From Anisakis pegreffii (lineage: Eukaryota > Nematoda > Chromadorea > Rhabditida > Anisakidae), in contig JAPYMA010001204.1 of assembly GCA_035041965.1 (NCBI GenBank), positions 1 to 64,000 of the forward strand: DNA of 64,000 bases, in the 5' to 3' direction. The number at the start of each line of letters is the position of its first letter. Position 1 is the first letter of the stretch. Positions 49,827-63,795 of the stretch are shown piece by piece. Both the position numbers and the translations under genes were made by a program. The notes under the pieces were generated by a model. That model was not told the origin of the DNA. It worked only from the letters and a program-made list of their open reading frames with translations, and made no database searches.

Positions 49827-52800
49827 AGGTTCTTTCGTCACCGTACCGAACTCGAAATACATGTACGAATGGATTACTCCTATTGTTTCCTGTCCCCACT
49901 CTCCATTATTTCTCTCCGTATATTCCTTACATTGACATTAGTTGAATGCACTGATACAGCCAAATATCATGTAGTCGTTCCTTGTTCCGACTTTGTGTGA
50001 CTTCCGAAATCCTTTTTCTGCCGAAATCTGTAAGCAATCGGATAAGACGAGCTCTGCCTTGGCTATCGCAGACTTGGCCACTGCACATCTTAGCCTCGTT
50101 TGTTGGCGAAACGTTCCTCAAGTAAGCGTTGTCCCTATTGATGCAAAGCAAGAGCAGCAAATCGATCGAAAGCCAAGACAAGCCAGGCCAGAAAGCATCA
50201 CCATCCATCAATCTATCCAACTGCCCATCTATCCGTCCAACCATCTCCCGTCTAACTAGTTACTTAGTTGGCCTCCCGTCCCGTTTCCTTCGACATCATC
50301 ATCTTCTAGTGCTTCAACAACAACAATAACGAACAACCACAAGCCAGCAAGGATTGTACATTGTCGTGCTCATATTTACAGATGCTGCATGCATCACATT
50401 TGCATGCTATTGTTGCTCACATCTGCGTTTACTGCACTATTTTATCAATTCATTCCAATCACTCGTTCCAATCACGGGTTCGATCATTTCTGCAATCAAA
50501 CAACTTATTCCTTGATCATGCTTAAATCAAATATCATGTTCGCTAATTAGTCAAAATCTTCGTATGAATATTTGAGACCGTCGTTATCCAGAATTCTCTG
50601 GAATTGTTCGATTTGTGAAATCTGCGTACTGTTTCGATACCATTCAACGGCACCATATGAATAGTGAATGAATGCATAATTGGTAGTACTCACGCCTCAT
50701 GATTCATCGTTCTCAGCTGATCGGTGAGCGAATCGTCCAGCTAACTGTACGGCAATCGTCATTTACCGTTTTCCTCCTGGTGAACTCATTCCGATTGACA
50801 CTATTCATCCAATACAAACTCTCTTTGTAAGCTTTTCAATTAATTTCGATTGAGCGTTGACCTGTTACGTGATCACATGAGTTAGCAGTCTTAATAGCTA
50901 AATGACGATTCATAGGCATTCTTCAACCGCTTACGAAATTCGCTTGTGATAAGCAATCAATTCTTGAGCCATACTCGATTGGTGTCTTCCCGTCGCCTGT
51001 TCTCTCCTAACTTCGTTTACTATCAAACGAACAGTTTTCGTAAAGCTTGCTGCAGCTATTCAGAAGTGATTCATTGAACTTGCTGCAGGAACCTAGAAGT
51101 GATGAGTAAATTGGTGAGGGAAAAATCGAAAAATGCTGCATTCTATGTTCGTTGATGACCATCAAAATCAAAATTCCCAATCTGTAACTATTGCAAACCG
51201 AAGAACTAGATATTTACTTTAAAAAATGTGCAACACTGCGCAAAAAATATGTGATCACTAGGACGATGCCAACTCCTCCGAAAAAGCCTGAGTGAGTGCT
51301 AAAATTGGAGTTGTTCAGTGATGGACACATTTGCTTGTCCGCATCACGTTCCATCGATCTTCGTTCGTTTCCGGTTGCCTTTCAGGTTAATCAACAATCT
51401 ATCATTTGAGGTATCGAGCTGCCGTTTAGTACGTATCGCCTACATGCCTCATTTCATTCGATTAATTTTACTTATTCATTGTCAAGCCCATAACAAATAG
51501 TGATCATTCAACAGGTATTCTCTTTATGGGTAACACTTCTAGTTGAGTCTTATCTATCGCTGCCAAATCACAGCTTCTATTCAAGATATCATACCTTCTA
51601 GTTTATGGCCATGAGCTCTGTTGGAAAACTTAATCAGCTGATAAGTCACATTAGTCTCTCAGCCTCTTCAAATTTCCGCAATTACCCTCCGAAAAATATT
51701 ACCAGCCCTATCAGTTCATCAGTGTATCCATCCAGTTTTCAATTTCTGGCTCCAAATTTTCATACTTCTGCTCATTTTACCTCGGCATAACATTAATTTG
51801 CTCAAAGTTCAAAAGTTCGAAAATGATTTTGCTCAAATAATTTCTTATTCTTCTTCAAAATCAAGTCGTTCGTTCTGCGACGGCGAAGAGCCATAAACGA
51901 ATAAAATCTCAGCTGCTTTCAACGGGACATTCCAGCAAATATTATATTTCAAAATGATCAATCAGCAAATCATTACTACTGGAATTGTTGTAACACATCG
52001 CCACCAAAATATTGTTCATATGGATCATTTTTGACATTGATTCGATTCAATGAATTCAACATTGACAATTTCAATAAGTTCAACTCACCTATCAAACAAC
52101 CAAATTTTGATCAATGAGCGTTTAAATATTTGCATTCAATGAAATCAACATCACCTATCGCCCAAACAAACTTCATTTGAACATTTAATTGAAGCTTTTC
52201 ATTCAGTTCTGCTGGACTATCCAGTTTCATGTCATTAAATTTTCTAAAGATAAGTTTCTTTGGCTTGATACGGTACTCAATACGAACGCAGTCAATTGTG
52301 GTCGTCGACTTTGTTGAGGCAAAACGCAGTATTATTGATAGGTATAATCCAAGAAATGGTTTTTTTTAACTGCAAATTTTCACCGATTGCCTAGAGGCTC
52401 TTCAATTTCCAATATTTTTTCCACCAATAGTGACCGTTCAAGTGCAGTGACAAGCAATAATCTTTCCAGTCCGTTTTGCTTTTTGAGCTCTGATTTGATC
52501 ATTTGATCAAGACAAGAGCTGATCTTTCGTAAATCGCATCATCTTGATTCTGCTGTGAATGAGGGTTCACACATAGATGGTGTCAAAGCATTCAGTAGTG
52601 TATAATGCTTTGATACCAGCATAGGATTCTTCATCAATTAATTCATACTGTTTGATGCTTTAACGTTTCAAATAGATCAGAGATATGAACACAACTTTGT
52701 TGTATTGACACCTAATGTTAATATCTGTTAATATTGCTCCATTTCATAATCCGTTTTTTGCAATACAAAGGCACAGCTAGATTTTGTTTTTTGGTTGTGA

Positions 52801-53969
52801 ATCTGATCGGCCTGCAAGTGTTTTTGAAGCTTATTCATTTGCGTTTGCTTGTTTCCGGTCACTGATTCAAGGCCGAGCTGTTCGATTTTTCACTGGAATG
52901 TTGCAATATTCACATGAACGAAAGTTTTTTTTTCAGTCGTAGTATAAATTATTGCGTAGTATCGATAACAAATTCAAGTGTTCTAGAATTGACCAAACAA
53001 AGCAGTTATGTCCCCTTTAGTCGTAAAAATGCAAATTCAATGAGAAAACACTCAAATGCTTGTTGGCGCTGTGCTTGTCGCATAGATTTCGCAGAAGGTG
53101 CGTTAGTATGTTTGAAGTAGTTGATTTTGAGTCACCATGTTGCAGTAGTCGCACTGCAATAGCTCGCCATATTATTGCTCTTATCACAGTGACGACACTG
53201 CTCTTAACTGAATTGAAAGCGTAGTTTTGTAGCATCGAAACAGTGAAGTCAAATGATCACCGATTGATTTAGATTATCGTGAAAGTTCACTTAATTCACT
53301 GACCAAATTAACGGCTCCAATTCGATTTTTTTGAGTTAAAATGTAAACAGATTTCAATGTTCAAGTCTCTAGCAAAGTCACAGCAATTCTTTGCATGATT
53401 TTATCGCATCACCACTAAACTGCACATGAACCAACGAATTAATCGTTCTTTCAACTGCTATTCAACAAGATGTCTCTTATCAGCATCAAGCGAAAGTGAC
53501 ATCCAAAATTTGTCGTCATATGAAAACTCAATATCCCATAATAGAGTATCCATCTGAATTTGATGCATCCCTTCGCATTACTGAACCAAAACAAAGCAGA
53601 TATTTTCATTTGTTTAGTAACCATGTTTAATAAGCATGTTCTGATATGTTGTATGTGTTCAGAGCAAATCTTATACTCATACATTTATTTATGGTGTGTG
53701 AGTGCTGTTTCTGGTAGTGGTGGAGTGGCTGTAGCAGTTTATTAACCGAAATGCAGTTAGCAGTAATATGGCAAAGCAGTAATGTATTCAAGATGAAGAT
53801 GATGAGAACGAAGTCAATGAACAGCCAAGCACAACAGACTAGAGTTGAACTGAACACTGCATCGCATTCAAATGAAAATACTGCCGCTGGAAAAAAAATT
53901 GAAGAATGAAGGGGTGATGCGAACATGAACATTCTGAACGAACGATTTTCATTCATCGTTCGATAAGAG

Positions 53970-53993
53970 ACGGATGGATGGATAGATGGATGT
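53970..53993. repeat. GGAT/GATG tetranucleotide microsatellite
   Basis: Short run of GGATGGAT and GATAGATG units in the intergenic desert. It has no coding meaning; it only gives rise to spurious Ser/Ile/His frames on the other strand. Confidence 0.7.
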
Positions 53994-56457
53994 CCAGGTT
54001 TTGCCTCACTAGTCTTGGCTATAGTCACTAGCTATAGCAGCAGCATCATGCAGGCAGATATCAGCAGTTGTGACTGGCTGCTTGCTTCACTCACTATTGC
54101 ATCATCATCATGCGTTCGTTCTTATAAATAGTCGTAGTATGTAGTAAGCTAGGCTCGATAAAAGCGAACGCAAAGCTAAACAAACACAAACTTAGGTCTA
54201 TCGTCATCATCATCAACAATAAAACAACATGAATAACTGAATAAATTGTTGATGACTTAAAAAGACTAAATCTTATTTGGTCAACTAATCGGTCAGTCGA
54301 TCGATCCATTGCTCATTTCAGGATGAAAACGGGACAAGTTATCAGATAACGGGCGATCAAAACATTGTACTGACTCTTCTTTTATCTTGTTGAATAATTC
54401 AATCGGATTCTACATTCAAATGTTACTTTTGTAATAGAGACGATGACAAAGCTGATAAATATGATAGTAGTTAGGATGAAGATTCGCTTTGTTTAGATTT
54501 GCATCCATCTATTGCAGTAGAACCCAGTAATCTTCACCTAATCGACCATTGCTATTATTCATCCCCGATAGCACATTTTTGTTTGAAATACTCATCGCTA
54601 TCGTCTGTTCCGTTTGATTGGTTATGATAAACGAATATGACCTTATCGTTTAACCTATTAACTCGCAGTTCATTATTCAGATATGACAACCGAGTTCATC
54701 TCCATTCCTGTTGTTCATGAGAATTGCACTGAATCATTTGTTTATTTCATCGTCCAAGCTTGATTGCAGTATTTTATTGCGATCCTATTTTTTCCTTTCA
54801 TCACCGAATATCAATATTAATAACGGTAACTTTGTTTCTATACAGTCACCGTGACATTCCTTGCTTCTTTCGAGGCTTCGAATAGTCTTGAATTGATTCG
54901 TTTTTAGGGATAGGTTCCAAAATATGACGTGATATTGAGGTATGATTGCGTTCAGATCGATTTGCGTCTAACAACTGGATGATTCAGTCGAAAATCTATG
55001 AGCACTCATCTCCCGTTCAAGAATCTGAATCGTTCATCCTCAACTATTTATATCGCCAATGTGCAAGTGCTCCTGTGCTTCAAAAGTTTAAAATCTGCTT
55101 ACTTCAAGCTGAAATATTCTTAATCGCTCCAATCTCTGCTCTCTTCTCACAATCAGTAACTCTCATAGTTACTTTCAACTAAATTCTACGTCGTCACAGG
55201 TTCATTCTGCATTTTCGGAGTTGTCAACTTCAATTAATCAACCGATTTCTAAGCACACGCATCATCGTCCACTCTTTTCCTTTCGAATAGTTTCTGGCTA
55301 ATAAGAATCCGTCGTTGTCGTTCATTCATGCAACATTATCAACACTATGAACATCACTCAAAATTTTATCACCTCTGTTGTGCTCTTCATAACATTCTGA
55401 GTAATCAGACGTATTGTACTGCTCACGTGATTGTTCATCGCTATAAGATATCTTCTATAATCAGTGCGGTTTGAACCTACGGAATCGCTTCCGATTTCAT
55501 CATTCTAAATCTTCTGTCGTAATTCGTGATACATCTTTATTGTACTTCTCTAATTGATTTTCACTGACAATGAAAATCGACGAAATAAACAGATAGATAT
55601 TCTTTCGTAATTTGAAAGCATTTCGGGAAATCACCTCATTCGTTATCAGAAAAACAAATCAGATAAAAATTTGAACTCTCGAATGCACATTCATATTCGA
55701 ATGCACTTGTGCTCATTAGAAGAGCAAACTTCCTGAATGAAAGAGATTAAACTTCAAGCGAGAAGTTGTCTGACGAGCGGAAAAAACGGTCATTTTATTG
55801 GAACAGTCGCATTGATTCGTAATAAATTCCTGTATTTCATTTTTTTAGTTCGTTCGATTTTTGAAATAATAATAGATTAGTTCATTTTTATTCGATTCGA
55901 ACTTTTCTTCATTATCAGCCATTGAACACTTCACCAACTTTTTATTCCACTAAAATTTTTCATGCACTTCGTTAATATTCTTTCAAGATATTTCCGTTTT
56001 ACCGAAACGTGAATGTTTGAATGGAATTTGCTGAATGAATGGAATATAGGTAATCATTGCTTCATTCTAGCCAGCATTTGCAGAACCTGCAACCTGCTGA
56101 CCTGTTTAGACGCTCAAAGAAGCCAGGAATGAACGAGTTATTAGATGATAACATCACGAATTTTGTGATGTAGACGATGAAATGCTAATGATTTGATGAG
56201 AAGCGTCAGTGTTTATGCGATATTGCGCGGAATAATTCCGCTTCCCATAGCATTCATCCATTGGATTTGTTGCATTTGGCACATGAAAAGCTTTTGTTTA
56301 TTGTACGATTGCGATGTAAACGGATTGTATGCGATGATCGCATTTCGACGATTCTATTTTGGTGCATTTGAAGGATACTCAGAAGTGATGTTGGAAGGGA
56401 ATCGATAAACTACTAACTATACGAAAAGAGACATATTGGACAAGTGCTCTCGTCGTG

Positions 56458-59400
56458 ATGGCTATTCCTCGATTACGTGCGAATGCAAGTAATGACGAGC
56501 GTATGGTGCATCCGAACCATATGATCTATCAGAAGATGGAGAATTTAGTGCAGACGATGCTCGATCCCGAAAATGGCGTTCCCATTAAAACCGTTAAAAG
56601 TTTCTTATCAAAGGTAGTCAATCATTCAGTGGTGTAGCCAAGGGGCAGATTACCAGCGCTCTTCCGATGGAGTTGGAAGGAAAAGGGGAAAAGAGCAGAG
56701 GGGGAGAAAAACAGAAGGAAAAATCAACGTAAAACTCAGCTATTTTTCTGGATCAGACTATTTTGCGTCACTACCTCCCCCCCCTCCTGCCAAATCTCAC
56801 TCCCCTCCCCCCTCTTGGCAAAATCTTGGCTAAGCTAATGTAAAACATCTGAAGCCTCCTCTATACACCTTTTATTCCATTTTAACTTTCACAAGTTTAT
56901 ATTCTAATTTGTGGCACAAACATTTCGATTTGGAATTGAATTCAAAATTGGTTCCGCAATGAAATGCAAATGAACTGGCGAGCGATCGTGTTAGTTGTTA
57001 TTGATGTTGAATCAGAACGTCTAGTTTTCAACACTGAAAATTAATTTCGATCAGCTCAATTTGGCAACAGTGAGTAATGTCACTCTTTAATTAGCGTTAG
57101 TGGCAGTAAGAAATGTTGAAGTGAATCAATGGAGACATTATTCAATTGAATCAAATCAATTGACAAATGATCATTTCAGGTTCCATCTGTATTTACGGGT
57201 CAAGATTTGATTGCTTGGATTATGAAAAATATGGAAATGACTGATCTAGGTGAATGCTTCTCTTTCAAAATTTCTAATCTTTCCATAAAGGAATATCTTT
57301 TTTTGACTCACATCAGATAAGAAATGCAAAATATCAACGATCAGGAAGGAGAATTATACGAAAATCAGCAACGAACCATCATCAATCTCTGAAAAGCTTT
57401 AGCCTTTGACGAATGCACTCATCTTATGGTTGCTTCAAATCTATAACTAAATAGAAGTTTGAAGTGAAATGAATACTTTTGGACAAGGGACTTCTTTGCC
57501 AATTTTTGCAGTTTCCAAGCCAGATTCCAAGAATGACAGCCGATGCATTAGAAAACGGCTACACTAGCTAAATGCCCCCTTAGTTTTAACTAATCGTTAC
57601 CAGTTTTGAGTCGATCGTCTCTCCGTTGAGAATGTTCAGCAGTTTCTGAATTGATCGTCCCTATCGGTCGATTCTAGTCATCTGCGTATCAGTTTCAAAA
57701 AAGTTTTATCACTCAATACATGAATCTTAATGATGGTGCATATAATCAATTAATATCATCAACTCTTAATTATTTACTTTGTTGTCACCATCAAATGATG
57801 AAGTGTATTGCAGCCGATGCATTGCATTTAGCACATCTAATCGCATCACACGGTTATTTATTTCAAATTGACGATCATGTTTTAACGGTTAAAAACGATG
57901 GTACTTTTTATCGATTTCAAACGCCGTATTTTTGGCCCTCAAATTGTTGGGAACCTGAAAACACGGATTATGGTGAGTGTTGTTCACTTGAAATCAATCA
58001 GATTGCCTCTTCAATAAAACCCGATCGCATTGATCTGCTCATTGCTCTATTTCGAATTCTGATCTGCGCATAACTGATCGATTTATGTTTACCTTCCGGA
58101 AAACAGTTTTTTTGAATACTTTTTCCGCTATCCACAAAAAAAAGCTCATTCATCGAAAAAAATCTGATTTTCCATACGAAATCGCTGTGTTGCACGTAAT
58201 TCTCTGATTGGAACATTCACCATGTTACAAAAGTATTCATGAGCGATATTCGCTCAAAGCAGCTTTGTTCACAAACACTACACGACAGAGAGCATCACAA
58301 GCAGCAATAAGCACATCAGGAAGTGATCGATGCACTCGCCGTGTTTTAATGTTGAGACATTAACCAAACTGATCACTGATCTTACAGCTGTATATTTGTG
58401 TAAACGAACAATGCAGAACAAGGCACATTTGGAGTTGGAGGATTTTGAGGCCGAAAATTTAGCGAAACTTCAAAAAATGTTTAGCCGAAAGTGGGAGTTC
58501 GTCTTCATGCAAGCCGAAGCGCAATATAAGTATGTGATCAGTTTCATTCAACAAAATCACTTCTTGTAGGCTGAAATTTAGAAATTTTTTAGTCATATCA
58601 ACACTTCTTCAACATATTTCAACATTTTCGTTGTGGGTGTTTCAATTTTGTCATGGTTTCGAGTGTATTTTATCATAGACAATCATGACTGCTTTCTTAA
58701 TGCCATCTTAGTATGTTTAATCCTTTTGACGTATATCGAAACATTTTGCAATGTCACTTCGCATACGCATAACGCTCATCTCACTTTCTAATCCCTATTT
58801 TAATGAATAGATCGGTGCCATTTCTCAAATCGCGTTTAGCAACCAAATTCACTCGTTTTGAGAACGTTCGTTGTTTCCCGATTAATTGGTTTCGAATTTT
58901 TGACTCGCATAGCGAGATTCCATCGACATCCGTTGTCATTTCATAATTTTTACTTTTTCGCTTTATTCCAATGTTCAAAAGGCGACGTTTAAGAGAGGCA
59001 CTTTTCATGCATGACAGTTGATCTGTTTTCAACTTGTTTGTGGATCTTCGGAGTTTTTTCCCAACTGACTTTGTAACTGAGCTTTCAGAGTTGATAAAAA
59101 GCGTGATCGACAAGAAAGGCAAATTTTGGACAGTCAGGAACGAGCTTTTTGGGACGTTCATCGCCCGGTTCCCGGGTGTGTGAACACAACTGAAGTGGAT
59201 TTTCGAAAGCTTTCTAGATCCGGTAAGTGCGATGTTCCTTGAATGCTCTCTGCATATTCAAGCGCTCTTATCCAGAAACTTCTCTGCTAATCATCATAAT
59301 CTCACGCATTAAGCATTTGGATGTTTTTACAAGCTCTTATTTAAAACGATTCATGGAACAACTATCTTTATAGCATTACAGCATGGTGATATGCAGTCGT

Positions 59401-62400
59401 TACTCTTACGGTGTAGTTACTCTCTGTTCAGATGATTTGTGAGAGTCATGAAAACTACTCGAAGAAGTATTCACCAACGAAATTGCGCTAATTTCAGGTC
59501 GACCCAAATACAGTTCATCAGGTCACGCAGCGCTGAATGCTGTCGCTTCCTCCTCATCGATCTCATCTCCCTATTCAACGTCGGCCGTTGCCGCACATCA
59601 TGCCGCACAAACGCCATCCTGTTCCGGAAGTAGCGGTGCAAATGGTGCACCGCACTCGCACGGTTCCACTTCACAAGCAGCAACCACCAACGAATCACCT
59701 GCAGTATCAAGCAGCACCTACACAAGACATTATAACTATTGTCAACGGCCAGGTGTAAGAAGGTGTACGCAAATTCAGGACACTCTTAAACAAGAGGTCT
59801 CTTCTCCATTCATTTTTGCTTCAAAATGTGCTTTCAATTCTATCGATACGAGTTGAAATTCTCTTCAGTTTCTTGTCAATTTGAAATTTGAGTTCATCTC
59901 ATTGAAATATTGAAACAATCGCTCCATCGAGACGATTTCTCATTTCACAGTTTAGCGATCTTTGCGATCGAACAAGAGTGTGATCGCCTCCTAAGATCAT
60001 CATCGTTCACCACGCTTTTTATCGTGAATATTTACAACTTGTTCAAAAATATCTTATGACCATATTCAACTTAAAAATCCATATTTAAAAATTTGCAGAT
60101 AAATCTGCTACAAGCGAGATTAACAAAAAATGTACTCAAAACATCGAAAGTTATCGAAAAGTGGGTTCAGTCTTGAAATATTTCTTTTATTATTCGGTTA
60201 TTTCACTAAACTGACATAACGTTGAAGACATTCACAATATCGTCCGATTCGTACCAGGATGGTTTTGATTGTTGCGATAATGTGTGATACCGTTTCAGCT
60301 TTTTGCAATATTTCGACCATCGACGCATTTTTGACCCTTTTTTAACTGCGCTCGGCACCGCAGCAGACCCCTTTCAAGGACAGCCAAATCCGTGGCTTTC
60401 GGACACTGTCGACTTTTGGCAGCATGATAAAATGTTCGTTGAAATTTGTTGGCATTAAATGCATGCTTTCGTTTTCACGGTTGTCGAAATTTGGTTTTCA
60501 GTATTCTTTTTATTAGCAAATTTGATTTGAACATCAACACTCTTGCACATAATCTATGCATTCAATTTTGCGGTCATTTCGTTCGATTTTAATGTTTTGA
60601 CATTGTTTTATCGAGCAAAAGTTTCAGTACGGGCGATATTTCGATGCGACGACTAAAGCTTTGGGAGGAGTCATTTGAAGAGTTGTTGTCCGATCAGTTG
60701 GGGAGGGATACTCTTCAAAAGTTCCTCGACAAAGAATATTCCGGTGAAAATCTTCGTTTTTGGTGGCAGGTCAGTCACTTATTCGTTTTCGAAAACATTC
60801 CATTCGAATGCATTGTAGAAAAAAGAGGTTGATACATTAACAGCAGCTGATCTTATCTGATGAAACAGCTAAATGAAATGGTAAAAAATGACATTAAAAC
60901 CTGTTTGATTTATATTTTCACACATCGTCGCATAATTTTATCGTTCAGTTGAATTCGAAAATGAGCGTTTCCATGCATTTGTTTCCCTTTGCAACATTCA
61001 ACGGGCTTGTTCCTATGGCAAACGAAGCGACTTTGCATCAATATTTTATACACTCCTCTTTCATCGATCTATCATTCAAAATTGTCAGATTTCAATTTTT
61101 ACTCAATTCAATTCAAGCAAATTCACTGTACATATCAAAAAGTTACTTACATCTTAGGGATGCAAGATGGGAGAGAAAGAAACTTATGTATTGCTTTTGA
61201 AGAATACGCACATCTGATAGTATCTGATTCCTGGAAAGGAGAATAGGAACCAAAAATCTAATTCAATCCAATAATCAGTTACCAGACAAATAGTGATAGT
61301 GAAGACGATAATTGCATAATTTTATGAATTCTGTCATTTTTCGTTCACTTTTTTGATAGCGAATAAGTTGTTAAACTCTTCATAGCTCATAAGGAGTGAA
61401 ATAACTCGAATGAGTTATTTTAAGTGAGTTAAATGGGTTAAAACTCAAATAAGCTTAATCAATTATGATTTGCTTTGAGCAAAACGCACTTGTGCAAACG
61501 AGATGCAAACACGAAGTTGTACGAGACTGTAAATTCGAGTCTCACTCGCAAAAGGATAGTGTTTTATCCAGATTATAGAGTTGAAATTCTAATAGATAAC
61601 TTATTAAGATAACTGTTGTATAGAGCAGTCAATGAAATGCTAGCCCCGAACGGAAGTGATTAGCAGTAATATGATGAGTTATCAATGAATAGGTGCAAAA
61701 GCTGCGTAAATGTGCATGTCGAATGGTGCCTGTGCTCGTAACAGAAATATACAACGAATTCATTGACTCAAATGCCACATCTCCGGTTAATATCGATTGC
61801 AAAGTTATGGAAACAACCGAAGAGAACCTCAAAAATCCTAATCGGTGGTCGTTCGATGAAGCTGCGGTATGAATCCGATTTCACATTTGTTCGTTAACTT
61901 GATCAGTTTGATCTAGCGAGGAATTTCTCGATAGTGATCAGTTTGGTTGTAACAGGCGATTTCACATTCCATAAACAGTCTTCGATCAGAGCGATAAACT
62001 TTTCTTAGTACAGTCAGGCTCTGTTGAGTGCATTTACGTATGGAATTCATTTCTATATGGAAACTTGTCTCAGTTTTCCAAAGAAATAATTGGTTTGAGC
62101 AGATAACAAGTCGAAAGTATTCAAAAATTGAGAGTTTAGCATATCACTGCATCCAAGCAACAATTTTGAGGTAACAATTACTATAGTGTAAGCATATTCA
62201 TGTTTTCCGGAACAAATTGAACAACAAACTGAGATATTATATGTATATTTGCTCAGTTGAGATATGCTCGAATCAATGAGACAATGAAACACTGTTATAG
62301 GATCATATATTTTGTCTGATGAAAAACGACAGCTATCAACGCTTTCTACGTTCTGACAATTATAGGGATTTGCTTAATCAATCGAAAAGAAAGGTATGTT

Positions 62401-63795
62401 TATTCTGCCACTCTTATTCTTACAGCAGATTTTCATTGTCGTTTTGTTTCCGCAATTCGTCGTTCTTGTTTGCTTTCAGTGCAGTTTTTATCATCAATTT
62501 CCAATATCCTATTGTTAATATGAGCGCATATTAATGCTCTTGTTTCATAGATTTGTTCCAGTGAAGTAGAATCTGTATGAAACCATCGTCATAATAAATC
62601 AGTGAAAATCTTTTTCAGCTGCACCACATCTCCATTTAGTTCATTGATTCTGCTTTAGGCTTTCTGATCCAGAAAACTGGTTGTCTGGTTATTTATCAAG
62701 CGTTTCATAGATCAACGTCTTTGTGTCTTTCGATCACTCGTTATTGAGGGTCAATTATTTCGTCATTACTTCTCTCAGAATCACTGATCATCGATCATTA
62801 ATTACATCATTAAAATCATGAATTGATTACGGCAAAATTCGGTATCTTTTTAATACGAAGTCTTGATGAACTTGCTCAGTTGCAGCAGTAAGACAGTAAC
62901 AGTGGTAGTATGGAATGGCGATTGTGCAAAGAATTTCGCTTTTGATCGCTACTTGAATTCGCATGTTTGCACGCATATCACGATAGTTTAATAACAGTTC
63001 ATGAGGTCTTCACGCTTATCGTGTCTTGGGCAAACACATCAAATGAATGCGTTCGGGGAGTGCCCGTCATGACGATAATTAATAATTGATGTGACAGTCG
63101 TCTCTGATAGAACAGCGTTCTTGTTAGTGTTATCTAATTGAGTGCTCAGACACCACATTATGAAACGTTGTTCTCAAACCGAACGCTAACTATTTGATAA
63201 CCTTTGTTTGCTGAACCAAATAATTAATCCACTTTTATCAGCACTCACTCATATTTTACGATCAAAATTTCATCGCACGCCTCAAGTTATTTTTCTCAAA
63301 TTTATGTATTTATGTATCCTATTGTAAATTGAATGCTCTCAGAGCTCAATAATTTGACTCGCAATCAGTTTTTCATTGGTTTGTATACATTTCGACAGTG
63401 TTGTTGATTACGCAAGCAAACAGAGGTGACCAGTTAAGTGCCGTGCTTATAATTAATGAATGTTGAGCAATGAAGCCACAAGCACAATGTGGAGTGATGG
63501 ATCGTTTGATTGATTGATTTTGTCTTTATTTGTCAACAAATTTCGGTTTTGTTGCAAACGATTGTTTTAGACGAATGCACCATTTTCATCACTAATCGCT
63601 CGTAAAACCTCACGAAAGGTTTCGCGAAGTCGTCGAAATGTGAGCACCGGTCTAACATCCATCGGCTCGACATCCTCTCTAACAAACGTTACCGTCACCA
63701 CCAACACAACCCCGTCCCCTCAGCACAATCCCACTCATAATCCACCATTCTCATCATCCACTTCCCTACTATTACCTCCAACTAATTTCCAATAA
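56458..63795 (+). CDS. egl-10: EGL-10-type regulator of G-protein signalling (R7 RGS family)
   Basis: This is a GTPase-activating protein for Go-type alpha subunits, acting with a G-beta-5 partner at neuronal and muscle membranes; it is the orthologue of C. elegans EGL-10. Twelve exons: 56458-56613, 57180-57249, 57814-57972, 58388-58529, 59089-59222, 59498-59796, 60099-60160, 60299-60433, 60628-60769, 61693-61866, 62301-62393 and 63571-63795. All phases agree; 1791 nt, 596 aa. The DEP domain (residues about 30-125) includes [16 protein letters not shown] and [20 protein letters not shown]. The DEP-helical extension is [21 protein letters not shown] Ser/Ala/His-rich linker (about 221-305) is followed by a GGL domain (about 308-375) ending [20 protein letters not shown]. 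The RGS domain (about 390-518) includes [32 protein letters not shown] and [20 protein letters not shown]. The start gives [12 protein letters not shown], as in EGL-10. The last exon (basic, then Ser/Thr/Pro-rich) is less conserved. Confidence 0.94.
56627..56840. mobile_element. Decayed CAGTGGYGTAGCCA-type MITE in egl-10 intron 1
   Basis: Left end CAGTGGTGTAGCCAAG; the right end on the opposite strand reads CATTAGCTTAGCCAAG, so 11 of 16 bases agree. Just inside are a purine-rich (GGAAGGAAAAGGGG) and a pyrimidine-rich (CTCCCCCCCCTCC) stretch. Non-autonomous DNA elements whose ends are CAGTGGCGTAGCCAGG, with such G- and C-rich flanks, are widespread in animals. No clear target duplication remains. 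Confidence 0.5.
61399..61418. repeat. Short palindrome in egl-10 intron 9
   Basis: AATAACTC and GAGTTATT flank the four bases GAAT as an exact 8-bp inverted repeat. It lies between the two exons that split the RGS domain. No function is assigned. Confidence 0.6.
63571..63795 (+). other. Probable terminal exon of egl-10 (basic, then Ser/Thr/Pro-rich tail)
   Basis: An acceptor (ATTGTTTTAG) is followed by an uninterrupted 75-codon frame in the phase required by the previous exon (AAG|gtatgt). It reads [20 protein letters not shown], then poly-Thr/Ser/Pro, ending PPTNFQ-stop. Base composition (C-rich codons, few stops) differs sharply from the AT-rich surroundings, which supports coding. The long preceding intron (1177 bp) and weak conservation leave room for a different last exon. 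Confidence 0.6.

Larger units (their letters stand above)
46209..56457. other. Gene desert rich in mobile-element debris
   Basis: About 10 kb upstream of egl-10. It contains a mariner-like MITE (47722-47814), the hammerhead-capped inverted repeat (49134-49819) and a GGAT/GATG microsatellite near 53970-53993. Frames here, such as 47173-47670 on the minus strand, have no recognisable domain. The promoter of egl-10 should lie at the right end. No TATA or other element can be assigned. Confidence 0.5.

Noticed and set aside
59471..59758. Overlapping frames on both strands in egl-10 exon 6
   Set aside because: They are out-of-frame shadows of the Ser/Ala/His-rich linker exon of EGL-10.
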